Below, piece after piece: positions 43,305-51,481 of a stretch of 64,000 nucleotides of DNA (position 1 is its first letter; every line of letters starts with the position of its first letter). The position numbers were made by a program, and so were the translations under genes. The notes below the pieces were generated by a model. It had not been told where the DNA came from, ran no database searches, and worked only from the letters and a program-made list of their open reading frames with translations. The stretch comes from Streptomyces rhizosphaerihabitans (GTDB lineage: Bacteria; Actinomycetota; Actinomycetes; Streptomycetales; Streptomycetaceae). The stretch lies in the NCBI RefSeq assembly GCF_025399795.1, contig NZ_JAODTZ010000014.1, forward strand, positions 1-64,000. Direction: 5' to 3'.

Positions 43305-43318
43305 GTTGAACAGTCAAC
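43305..43318. promoter_or_regulatory. Dyad GTTGA-ACAG-TCAAC before the LLM gene
   Basis: Perfect five-base arms, 21 bases before the start codon of the monooxygenase gene and upstream of its GGAGGG. TTGAAC/TCAACA-type sequences are recurrent before this kind of gene in actinobacteria, from memory; function as operator or -10 region is inferred. Confidence 0.45.
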
Positions 43319-43338
43319 AACATGGAGGGTGAGCGACC

Positions 43339-44430
43339 ATGCAGTTCGGGATCTTCAGCGTCGGAGATGTGACTCCGGATCCGACCACGGGCCGGGAGCC
43401 GAGCGAGCACGAGCGCATCAAGGCCATGGTCGCCATCGCGCTGAAGGCCGAGGAGGTCGGCCTCGACGTCTTCGCGACCGGCGAGCACCACAACCCGCCG
43501 TTCGTGCCGTCGTCCCCGACCACCATGCTCGGCTACATCGCGGCGCGCACCGAGAAGCTCGTCCTGTCCACGTCCACGACCCTGATCACCACCAACGACC
43601 CGGTGAAGATCGCCGAGGACTTCGCGATGCTCCAGCATCTCGCGGACGGCCGGGTCGACCTGATGATGGGCCGCGGCAACACCGGGCCCGTCTATCCCTG
43701 GTTCGGGCAGGACATCCGGCAGGGCATCAACCTCGCCGTCGAGAACTACGCGCTGCTGCACCGCCTGTGGCGCGAGGACGTGGTGACCTGGGAGGGCAAG
43801 TTCCGTACGCCGCTCCAGTCCTTCACGGCGACGCCGCGCCCGCTGGACGGTGTCGCGCCGTTCGTCTGGCACGGCTCCATCCGCTCGCCGGAGATCGCCG
43901 AGCAGGCCGCGTACTACGGCGACGGCTTCTTCCACAACAACATCTTCTGGCCCGCCGACCACACCAAGAAGATGGTCGAGCTCTACCGCGAGCGGTACGC
44001 GCACTACGGGCACGGCACGGCCGAGCAGGCGATCGTCGGCCTCGGCGGCCAGGTCTTCATGCGGCCCAACTCGCAGGACGCCGTACGGGAGTTCCGGCCG
44101 TACTTCGACAACGCGCCGGTCTACGGACACGGGCCGTCGCTGGAGGACTTCACCGAGCAGACACCGCTGACCGTCGGCTCGCCGCAGCAGGTCATCGAGA
44201 AGACGCTGGCGTTCCGCGAGTACGCCGGTGACTACCAGCGCCAGCTGTTCCTGATGGACCACGCCGGGCTGCCGCTCAAGACCGTCCTGGAGCAGCTCGA
44301 CCTCCTCGGCGAGCAGGTCGTGCCGGTGCTGCGCGAGGAGTTCGCCAAGAACCGGCCGGCCGACGTGCCGGACGCGCCGACCCACGCGGCCCGGGTGGCC
44401 GCCGCCAAGGAAGAGGTGACCGCGGTATGA
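43339..44430 (+). CDS. LLM-class flavin-dependent oxidoreductase (luciferase-like)
   Basis: 363 aa. TIM-barrel of the bacterial luciferase family: FGIFSVGDVTPDP start, GEHHNPPFVPSSP with the His pair, STSTTLITTNDPVKIAEDFA, and MMGRGNTGPVYPWFG. Monooxygenation of a small organic substrate with FMNH2 supplied by a partner. The partner is the next gene, which overlaps by ATGA. Some members oxidise long-chain alkanes, sulfonates or drugs; the substrate is not readable here. Confidence 0.93.
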   Translation: MQFGIFSVGDVTPDPTTGREPSEHERIKAMVAIALKAEEVGLDVFATGEHHNPPFVPSSPTTMLGYIAARTEKLVLSTSTTLITTNDPVKIAEDFAMLQHLADGRVDLMMGRGNTGPVYPWFGQDIRQGINLAVENYALLHRLWREDVVTWEGKFRTPLQSFTATPRPLDGVAPFVWHGSIRSPEIAEQAAYYGDGFFHNNIFWPADHTKKMVELYRERYAHYGHGTAEQAIVGLGGQVFMRPNSQDAVREFRPYFDNAPVYGHGPSLEDFTEQTPLTVGSPQQVIEKTLAFREYAGDYQRQLFLMDHAGLPLKTVLEQLDLLGEQVVPVLREEFAKNRPADVPDAPTHAARVAAAKEEVTAV

Positions 44431-45143
44431 AGCTCGTCGTCGTCTCGGCGGGACTGAGCGTTCCGTCGTCCACGCGGCTGCTGGCCGACCGGCTGGCGGC
44501 CGCGACCGCCGGCCGGGCACCCGGCACGGTGGACCTGCGGGTCGTCGAACTGCGTGACCTCGCCGTCGAGATCGCCCACAACTTCACCAACGGCTTCCCC
44601 GGGCGGGCGCTGTCCGCCGCCATCGACGACGTGACCTCGGCGGACGGACTGATCGTCGTCACGCCGGTGTTCTCCGCGTCGTACAGCGGCCTGTTCAAGT
44701 CCTTCTTCGACGTGCTCGACAAGGACGCCCTGGCGGGCAAGCCCGTGCTGATCGCGGCGACCGGGGGGACCGGGCGGCACTCGCTCGTCCTCGAACACGC
44801 GCTGCGGCCGCTGTTCGCGTATCTGCGGGCGGTGGTCGTGCCGACCGGGGTGTACGCGGCGTCGGAGGACTGGGGGGCGGAGGGGCTTGCCGACCGGGTC
44901 GAGCGGGCGGCGGGGGAGTTGGCGTCCCTGATGGCCGCCCTCTCCGGTCCCTCGCTGTCCGACTTCCCGGCCTCGGCCCAGGCCCCGGCCGCGACCTCGG
45001 CTCCGGCCCAGGCGGCACCTGAGGCGGCTGTCCCTGCTCAGGGCGTGTCCGAGACGGCTGTTCCCGTCCAACCTGTGGCTCGGCGGGCGGACGGTTTCCA
45101 CGTGGTCCCGTTCGAGGAGCAGCTGGCGGCGCTGAGGGTGTAG
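44427..45143 (+). CDS. NAD(P)H-dependent FMN reductase (CE1759 family)
   Basis: 238 aa. Flavodoxin-like: SAGLSVPSSTRLLADRL binds FMN phosphate, TPVFSASYSGLFKSFFDVL and AATGGTGRHSLV follow. The C-terminal 45 residues are Ala/Pro-rich. The CE1759 type is regularly paired with an LLM monooxygenase, to which it hands FMNH2. Four-base overlap with the upstream gene implies coupled synthesis. Confidence 0.93.
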   Translation: MKLVVVSAGLSVPSSTRLLADRLAAATAGRAPGTVDLRVVELRDLAVEIAHNFTNGFPGRALSAAIDDVTSADGLIVVTPVFSASYSGLFKSFFDVLDKDALAGKPVLIAATGGTGRHSLVLEHALRPLFAYLRAVVVPTGVYAASEDWGAEGLADRVERAAGELASLMAALSGPSLSDFPASAQAPAATSAPAQAAPEAAVPAQGVSETAVPVQPVARRADGFHVVPFEEQLAALRV

Positions 45144-45154
45144 CGGGCGTAGCG

Positions 45155-45234
45155 GGTTTTAGCCCCGCCGCCCCTGCCCTTCCCGTACCTGGGGCTCCGC
45201 CCCAGACCCCGCTCCTCAAACGCCGGAGGGGCTG
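45155..45234. repeat. Dispersed intergenic repeat, copy 2
   Basis: 80 bases, near-identical to 11005-11085, located just after the FMN reductase stop and before the convergent kinase gene. From 45181 onward the two copies match almost base for base over 54 positions. Likely acts as a terminator. Confidence 0.8.
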
Positions 45235-45246
45235 GATTCTGGCGGC

Positions 45247-46707
45247 CTAGCTCTCCACCGTGAAGCCGGTCACCGTGCCGCCGCCCTTCCTCGGGTAGGC
45301 GAACGGGGTGCCTCCGTGGGCTGTGGAGACCTCGCGGACGATCGAAAGGCCGAGGCCCGAGCCGGGGAGGCTGCGGGCGTCGGCCGCGCGGTAGAAGCGG
45401 TCGAAGACGCGTACCAGGTCGTCGTCGCCGATGCCGGGGCCGCGGTCGAGCACCTCGACGCGGACCGGCCCGCGATGGCCGCCCGAGCTCGCGGCGACGC
45501 CGGAGTCACCGGAATGCCCGCCGCCGGACTGCGGGGCGGGGCCCGTCACCACGACCTCGATCGGCGCCGTTCCGCCCCGGTCGAACTTGGTGGCGTTCTC
45601 CACGAGGTTGGACACCGCGCGCTGAAGGGCGGTCGGGCGGCCGTCGACCGTGGTGTCGCCGGTGGTCCGGACGGTGACGTCCCGGCCGGTGCGGCGGCGC
45701 GCGACGATCGCGACGTCCTCGGCGAGTTCGGCGAGGTCGAGTCGCCGTACGGGCTCGGTGTCCGACTGGCCGGCCGCGAGGGCGACCAGTTCGTTGACCA
45801 GGTCGGTCAGTTCCCGGGACTCCAGGGCCAGGTCGGCGACGATCTCCTCACGGGCGTCGGGCGGCAGTTCGTCGATCCGGCGGAGCATGGAGATGTTCGT
45901 GCGCAGGGAGGTCAGCGGCGTACGGAGTTCGTGTCCCGCGTCCTGGACCAGGCGGCGCTGGTCCTCCTCGGACTGGGCGAGGCGGCCGAGCATCCGGTCG
46001 AAGGACCGGCCGAGCCGGGCCACCTCGTCGTACCCGGTGACCGGCACCTGGATGCCGAGGCGACCGGTGCGCGCCACGTCCTCGGCGGCCCCGGCGAGCC
46101 GCACCAGTCGCCGGGTGATGCGCCGGGCCAGCCACCAGCCGAACAGTCCCGCGGCGATCACGACGGCCCCGACGAGTACCAGGGTCCGCTGCTGGAGCTG
46201 CCGGAGCAGGTCCTCCGTGTCACTGAACTGCTGGGCCACCTGCACCGCGCCTCGTCCGCTGCCGAGCGAGACGGTCGCCAGCCGGTAGTGGTCGCCGACG
46301 ACGTCGACGTCCTTCTTCTCCTCCAGCTTGCCCGCCGTGCCGTCGTCGGCGACGGCACGGTCGTGGCTGTCCACGGGCAGCGGCGGAACGCCGTGGTCGA
46401 CGATCACGCCCCTGGGGCCGATCACCTGAACGTCGGTGCGGCTGGGCCGGATGATGTTGTTGAGGGGGCCGTCGTGGTCGGGGTCGGAGGAGGCGAAGTC
46501 GCTCGGGTGCAGCGGGTGCTCGCGTACCTGGTCGCGCAGGTCCTGCACCACCTCGGCGAACACCGTCTGCTGGTCGACCCGGACCAGCCGGGCGGCGGCG
46601 TCGTAGCTCAGGAACCCGACCAGGACCGTGACGGCGGCGGCGACGGCCGCGAAGGAGACGGTGAAGGTGGCCCGGAGAGAGGACACCTGCCGCAGCCGTC
46701 GTCGCAC
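45247..46707 (-). CDS. Two-component sensor histidine kinase (MprB-like)
   Basis: 486 aa, GTG start. TM1 is about 12-34 and TM2 175-195 with a ~140-residue external sensor loop. A HAMP domain (195-245) leads to His259 in DAGHELRTPLTS; N box NLVENATKFD near 375, G1 DRGPGIG, G2 GSGLGLSIV. A Gly/Ser-rich insert lies between N and G1 (GGGHSGDSG). Starts directly after the regulator stop codon (TGAGTG, no gap), so they are one operon. Signal unknown; the neighbouring cation transporters hint at ions. Confidence 0.95.
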   Translation of the reverse strand: MRRRLRQVSSLRATFTVSFAAVAAAVTVLVGFLSYDAAARLVRVDQQTVFAEVVQDLRDQVREHPLHPSDFASSDPDHDGPLNNIIRPSRTDVQVIGPRGVIVDHGVPPLPVDSHDRAVADDGTAGKLEEKKDVDVVGDHYRLATVSLGSGRGAVQVAQQFSDTEDLLRQLQQRTLVLVGAVVIAAGLFGWWLARRITRRLVRLAGAAEDVARTGRLGIQVPVTGYDEVARLGRSFDRMLGRLAQSEEDQRRLVQDAGHELRTPLTSLRTNISMLRRIDELPPDAREEIVADLALESRELTDLVNELVALAAGQSDTEPVRRLDLAELAEDVAIVARRRTGRDVTVRTTGDTTVDGRPTALQRAVSNLVENATKFDRGGTAPIEVVVTGPAPQSGGGHSGDSGVAASSGGHRGPVRVEVLDRGPGIGDDDLVRVFDRFYRAADARSLPGSGLGLSIVREVSTAHGGTPFAYPRKGGGTVTGFTVES

Positions 46708-47430
46708 TCAGTCCTCCCTCAGGACGTACCCCACGCCCCGTACGGTGTGGATCAGCGCCGGTCCGCCCGGCTCGTCCAGCTTGCGCCGCAGATAGCCCAC
46801 GTACACGGCGAGGTTCTTGGAGCCGGGGCCGAAGTCGTAGCCCCAGATCCGGTCGTAGATGGTGGAGTGGTCGAGGACGATGCCCGCGTTGCGGACGAGC
46901 AGTTCGAGGAGTTCGAACTCGGTCCGGGTCAGTTCGAGTTCGCGCCGCCCGCGCCAGGCCCGGCGCGCCTGGATGTCCATGCGCAGCCCGGCCGCGGAGA
47001 TCTGCGCGCTGGACGTCTGGGGTTCCCGGGGCGCGGTCGCCGGTACGTCGTCGAAGGCGCCGTTCCCGGTGCGGCGCAGCAGGGCGCGCAGCCGGGCGAA
47101 GACCTCCTCGACGTCGAACGGCTTGACCACGTAGTCGTCGGCGCCCGCGTCGAGGCCGGCGATGCGGTCGGCGGTCTCGACGAGCGCGGTGAGCATCAGG
47201 ATCGGGGTGCGGTCGCCCTCGGCGCGCAGCACGCGGCACACCTGGAGGCCGTCGATGCCGGGCATCATGACGTCGAGGACGAGGACGTCCGGTGGGGTGC
47301 GGTGGGCCTGGGCCAGCGCTTCCACCCCGTCGGCCACGGCCGTCACCTTGTAGCCCTCCAGTGTCAGTGCCCTTTCCAGGGCATGGCGGATGGCGCGGTC
47401 GTCCTCGGCGAGCAGTACGTTCTGGGGCAC
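46708..47430 (-). CDS. OmpR-family response regulator
   Basis: 240 aa from GTG 47430. Receiver: Asp10-Asp11, phospho-acceptor Asp53 in LDVMMPG, Thr81, Lys103 in VVKPFD. A Pro/Ser-rich linker leads to a winged helix (145-240) with ELTRTEFELLELL and YVGYLRRKLD, ending VRGVGYVLRED. Cognate partner of the kinase downstream. A period-11 direct repeat 62-79 bases upstream is a candidate autoregulatory site. Confidence 0.96.
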   Translation of the reverse strand: MPQNVLLAEDDRAIRHALERALTLEGYKVTAVADGVEALAQAHRTPPDVLVLDVMMPGIDGLQVCRVLRAEGDRTPILMLTALVETADRIAGLDAGADDYVVKPFDVEEVFARLRALLRRTGNGAFDDVPATAPREPQTSSAQISAAGLRMDIQARRAWRGRRELELTRTEFELLELLVRNAGIVLDHSTIYDRIWGYDFGPGSKNLAVYVGYLRRKLDEPGGPALIHTVRGVGYVLRED

Positions 47431-47491
47431 CCGGCCAGTCTGCCAAGCCGGTGGCGGCATGCGACCTGGTGAGCGGGTCCGCTGCCGGCCT

Positions 47492-47509
47492 TCTTACCGG
47501 CCTCTCACC
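47492..47509 (-). promoter_or_regulatory. Candidate autoregulatory site of the response regulator
   Basis: Minus strand GGTGAGA-GGCC-GGTAAGA: two heptamers 11 bases apart, the usual geometry of OmpR-family dimers. Confidence 0.5.
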
Positions 47510-47575
47510 ACCTTCCGGTGTGTCGGACGTGCCCGGAAAGGTCCCGGGTCTCCACCGGCCGGTGCCGGGCCCGGG

Positions 47576-49534
47576 TCAGCCGACGTGCACCCGCGGTCGT
47601 CGTTCGCGGTCGGGCTCCGCCTCGCGCAGGACTTCCCGGGTGACGGGGGCGACCTCGCCCTGGCCGAAGAGGAAGAAGCGCAGGAAGTTGGTGAAGGGGT
47701 TGCCCTCGGTCCACTCGAAGTAGATGTGCGGGATGCGGCCCGTGGTGTCGCGGACGTGCAGCAGCAGGGCGGCGAGGGCGTTGGGGATGGAGGCGGACTC
47801 CAGGGTGAGGACGCGGTAGCGGCCGTGCAGCACTTCGCCGCGTACGTTCATGAGCGACTCGAACTCCGAGGGGTCGCCCACGGTGACCTCCAGGAAGACG
47901 AAGTCCTCCTGGGGCGGGAGATCGTGGTCGGCGCGGATCTGCTCGATCTTCTCGCGGTACTCGGTGAGATCGCGTTTGTCGGGCTCGTTGGCGATGAACC
48001 GGATCCGCCGGCTCGCGATGTCCCGTACGAAGCGTTCGGCCATGTCGTCCATGGTCATGCCGGTCACCCGCAGCTCGAAGGCGCGGGCGAGCCGGGAGAG
48101 CAGGGAGACGAGGATGATGCCGGCGATGAAGCAGGCGCCGATCTTCACACCGTCGGGGCGTTCGATGACGTTGACGACGGTCGTGTAGAGGAAGACCACC
48201 GAGATGACGGCGAAGGCGGTGGTCCAGTGTTTCTGGCGGGCCTTGCGGGCGGCGATGGTGACGGCGATGGCGGCGGAGCTGATCAGGACGAGGACACCGG
48301 TCGCGTACGCGCCGCCCTGCGCGTCGACGTCGGCGTCGAAGATCCAGGTGACCAGGAACGCGATCAGGGTGAAGACGATCACCATGGGGCGGACGGCGCG
48401 GGCCCAGTGCGGGGCCATGCCGTAGCGCGGGAGATACCGCGGCATGAGGTTGAGCAGTCCGGCCATGGCGGAGGCACCGGCGAACCACAGGATGGCGATC
48501 GTGGAGACGTCGTAGACCGTGCCGAAGGCGTTGCCCAGGTACTCGTGCGCCAGATAGGCGAGCGCGCGGCCGTTGGCCTGGCCGCCCGGCTCGAACTCCT
48601 TCTCCGGGATCAGCACGGTGGTGATGAAGCTGGTCACGATCAGGAAGACGCTCATGATCACGGCGGAGGTGGTCAGCAGCTTCTTCGCGCCGCGGATCCG
48701 TCCGGCCGGCTTCTCCTCGGTGTCGCCCGGGTCGCCCTCCACATGCGGCATGACCGCCACACCGGTCTCGAAGCCGGACAGGCCGAGCGCGAGTTTCGGG
48801 AAGACCAGCAGGGACACCCCGATCATGGCGAAGACGTTCCCGTGTTCGGCGGTCAGCGCGGTGGTCCAGTCCGTGACGAGGTGCTCGTGGGTGATCACCT
48901 CCCAGAGTCCCGAGACGGCGACCACTACGTTGAGCGCGAGGTAGATGCCCACCAGCACCACCGCGACGCCGATCGCCTCCAGGAAGCCCTTGAGGAAGAC
49001 CGCGCCCAGCAGGGCCACCAGGAACAGGGTGATCACCATCTGCTTGTCGTGCAGCGCGTCGTTCAGATGGGGGTTCTCCACCAGGTGGGTGGAGGCGTCG
49101 GCCGCCGAGAGGGTGATGGTGATCAGGAAGTCGGTGGCGGCGAAGCCCAGCAGGGTGAGGACGAACAGCTTGCCCTTCCAGAAGGAGAGCAGGCGTTCCA
49201 GCATCGCGATGGAGCCCTCGCCGTGCGGGCTCTCCTCCGCGACGCGGCGGTAGACGGGCAGTGCGCCCGCCAGGGTGACGATGACGAGCACGACGGTCGC
49301 CACGGGGGAGAGCAGTCCGGCCGCGAGGGCGGCGATGCCCGGCTGGTAGCCGAGGGTGGAGAAGTAGTCGACGCCGGTCAGGCACATGACGCGCCACCAG
49401 CGCTGCCCCTTGTGCACGGGAGCGGGCGCGGCCGGGCCCGGCAGCCGGCGGCCCTTGGTCTTGCCCATGTCGGACAGACCTTCCAGCATCCACGCCCGCA
49501 ATCGGCTCGGCGGGGCGGGCTCGGTGCTGGCCAT
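47576..49534 (-). CDS. APC-superfamily permease, large (possible K+ or amino-acid transporter)
   Basis: 652 aa. About 12 TM helices from residue 45; the first reads CLTGVDYFSTLGYQPGIAAL, an APC-type broken helix. A cytoplasmic C-terminal domain of ~150 residues (FELRVTGMTMDDMAERFVRD onward) is unusual for amino-acid permeases and recalls K+ carriers with regulatory tails. A period-11 tandem repeat (49646-49663) lies 112-129 bases upstream, shared with the other transporters of this island. Substrate is inferred only from context. Confidence 0.82.
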   Translation of the reverse strand: MASTEPAPPSRLRAWMLEGLSDMGKTKGRRLPGPAAPAPVHKGQRWWRVMCLTGVDYFSTLGYQPGIAALAAGLLSPVATVVLVIVTLAGALPVYRRVAEESPHGEGSIAMLERLLSFWKGKLFVLTLLGFAATDFLITITLSAADASTHLVENPHLNDALHDKQMVITLFLVALLGAVFLKGFLEAIGVAVVLVGIYLALNVVVAVSGLWEVITHEHLVTDWTTALTAEHGNVFAMIGVSLLVFPKLALGLSGFETGVAVMPHVEGDPGDTEEKPAGRIRGAKKLLTTSAVIMSVFLIVTSFITTVLIPEKEFEPGGQANGRALAYLAHEYLGNAFGTVYDVSTIAILWFAGASAMAGLLNLMPRYLPRYGMAPHWARAVRPMVIVFTLIAFLVTWIFDADVDAQGGAYATGVLVLISSAAIAVTIAARKARQKHWTTAFAVISVVFLYTTVVNVIERPDGVKIGACFIAGIILVSLLSRLARAFELRVTGMTMDDMAERFVRDIASRRIRFIANEPDKRDLTEYREKIEQIRADHDLPPQEDFVFLEVTVGDPSEFESLMNVRGEVLHGRYRVLTLESASIPNALAALLLHVRDTTGRIPHIYFEWTEGNPFTNFLRFFLFGQGEVAPVTREVLREAEPDRERRPRVHVG

Positions 49535-49645
49535 CGGTGACTCTCCTGACGTACGGCTCTTCGAACGGTTCCGGCCATCGAGGAGACGGCGTCCATCAGC
49601 GTATGCAGAGAGTGATCCCTGGGCCCACGCGTCCTGGGGCCCCAG

Positions 49646-49663
49646 GCGTCAAGCTTGCGTTAA
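49646..49663. promoter_or_regulatory. Tandem operator-like repeat, site A
   Basis: GCGTCAA-GCTT-GCGTTAA, heptamers exactly 11 bases apart, followed by G. Upstream of the APC permease gene at 47576-49534. Confidence 0.65.
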
Positions 49664-49718
49664 GACCGGCTGGTCGTGCATCACGGGGGCGCCAAGAGGT
49701 GGAGTCGAGGGTTCCGGT

Positions 49719-51275
49719 TCAGGCGTCGGCCAGCCTGGCCTCCTCCAGGTCCAGGGACCGCTGCAACCGCCTGCGTGTGGTGTCGCTGATGCGGTGTTCG
49801 TCGTACAGGGTCTGGAGTTCGGCGCTCTCGACGGCGATCAGGTCGCGGCGCAGCTGCCGGTAGACGACGTCGGCGGACTCGGTGCCGGTGCTGTCGTCGG
49901 TGGGTTCGGCGAGGCGGTCGCGGGCGTCGTCGAGACGGGCTGTCAGGCCTCGGCGCAGCCGGTCGAGGACGACGTCGGGCACGGCCTCCAGTTCCGACAG
50001 TTCGTCCAGCCGGCCGAGTCCGGCGCCGGCCAGCCGGCAGCGTGCCGAGGCTTCTTCGCGTTCCGTGTGGGCGGGTTCCAGGGCGATGCCCGAGCGGCGG
50101 ACGACGGAGGCGAGGCTGAAGCCCTGGACGACGAGCGTGACGACCACGACCGAGGTGGTCAGCACCAGGATCAGCGGACGTCCGGCGAGCGACTCCGGCA
50201 CCGACAGGGCCGCCGCCAGCGGGACCACACCCCGGGTGCCCGCCCAGGTGAGCACCACCGGGACCCGCCAGTTCATGCGGCTGACGCCGCCCTCGCGCTG
50301 CACCACCGCCGTCAGCGGCACCAGCCACAGCAGCCGTACGGCCACGAGGGTGCCCGCCACCGCGAGCGCGTACAGCGGCCAGGCCCGGTCGGCGTCGGAC
50401 AGCGCCCGTACCTGCGCAGGCAGGGCGAGCCCGATGAGGCTGAAGACGACGCTCTCCAGGAGGAACACCACCGTGCCGTAGACGGCGTGCAGCTGGAGGC
50501 GGATGCGCGCGTCGGTGAGGCGGTCGCCGCGACCGCCCAGGACGACTCCGGCGACCACGACCGAGGTGACGCCCGAGGTGTGCGCGCCCTCGGCGAGGAC
50601 GTACGCCGCGTACGGGGTGACCAGGGCGATCACCGTCTCCAGGACGGGGTCCTCGGTACGCCGCCGGATCAGCGCGACGACGGCGGCGACAGCCGCGCCG
50701 ATGACCGTGCCCCCGCCCGCGAGGAGCAGGAACTCCTCGCCCGCGGCGCTCCAGCCCACGGCGGCCGTCGCCACCGCGATGCTCACCGCCACCCGGAAGA
50801 GCACCAGCGACGTGGCGTCGTTGAAGAGGCTCTCCGCCTGGACGAGGACCTGCACCCTGGGCGGCAGCGCGAGTCGTCTGCCCAGCGCGGTGACCGCCAC
50901 CGGGTCGGTGCTGGCGAGGACCGCGCCCAGCACGAAGGCCGTCGGCCACGACAGCGGGGTGACGAGCGAGGCCACCCAGGCCACGGCCGCCGCCGAGGCC
51001 AGTACCAGCCCTGTGGACAGGACTCCGACCGGCTTCCACACGGCGCGCAGTTCACGCCAGGGCATGTCCTCGGCGCTCGCGTAGAGCAGCGGCGGCAGGA
51101 CGACGAGTCCGATGATCCCGGGACTGATCTCGATCTGCGGGGTGCCGGGCAGCAGGGCGACGGCGAGGCCCGCGACGACGAGCAGGGAGGGGGCGGGGAT
51201 GCGCCACCGGCGGGCGAACGTCGCCACCAGCGTGGCGAGTACGACCAGAGCCAGGACTGTTCCTACGCTGCGCAT
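49719..51275 (-). CDS. Na+/H+ antiporter, CPA1 type
   Basis: 518 aa from ATG 51275; the frame is open to 51359 without a helix. About 12 TM helices. The ion-binding Asp pair region is present: FVLGAVLASTDPVAVTAL (TDP) and ESLFNDATSLVLF (ND), plus WAGTRGVVPLAAAL. The C-terminal ~110 residues are charged, helical and cytoplasmic (LDDARDRLAEPTDDS). Exports Na+ (or K+) for H+. A tandem repeat of the island type lies 113-129 bases upstream. Confidence 0.93.
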   Translation of the reverse strand: MRSVGTVLALVVLATLVATFARRWRIPAPSLLVVAGLAVALLPGTPQIEISPGIIGLVVLPPLLYASAEDMPWRELRAVWKPVGVLSTGLVLASAAAVAWVASLVTPLSWPTAFVLGAVLASTDPVAVTALGRRLALPPRVQVLVQAESLFNDATSLVLFRVAVSIAVATAAVGWSAAGEEFLLLAGGGTVIGAAVAAVVALIRRRTEDPVLETVIALVTPYAAYVLAEGAHTSGVTSVVVAGVVLGGRGDRLTDARIRLQLHAVYGTVVFLLESVVFSLIGLALPAQVRALSDADRAWPLYALAVAGTLVAVRLLWLVPLTAVVQREGGVSRMNWRVPVVLTWAGTRGVVPLAAALSVPESLAGRPLILVLTTSVVVVTLVVQGFSLASVVRRSGIALEPAHTEREEASARCRLAGAGLGRLDELSELEAVPDVVLDRLRRGLTARLDDARDRLAEPTDDSTGTESADVVYRQLRRDLIAVESAELQTLYDEHRISDTTRRRLQRSLDLEEARLADA

Positions 51276-51387
51276 GCCGTCCCCCTGGTCATTCGGGGAA
51301 ACCACGGGGGGTTCCCTGAGGAGCCCGTGTGGCTCCCCGCCGACCAGACTTCCCGGCACACCTCTTTCACCCTATCGGGCCGGGGCC

Positions 51388-51404
51388 CGTCAAGGCAGTG
51401 TCAA
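51388..51404. promoter_or_regulatory. Tandem operator-like repeat, site B
   Basis: CGTCAA (51388) and TGTCAA (51399), 11 bases apart: CGTCAA-GGCAG-TGTCAA. Upstream of the antiporter and less perfect than sites A and C. Confidence 0.5.
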
Positions 51405-51481
51405 TGTCCCGGCGGTGTCCGGGCGCTGTCGTGGGTCCCGGCCGGGGTGATGGACGCCTATGCCTTCGACCGGGCCCGCGG

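Noticed and set aside
41485..44520. A 1011-codon minus-strand open frame
   Set aside because: It crosses the DsbA-like gene, AraC, LLM and FMN reductase genes; composition is low-complexity and the real genes in those spans have clear domains.
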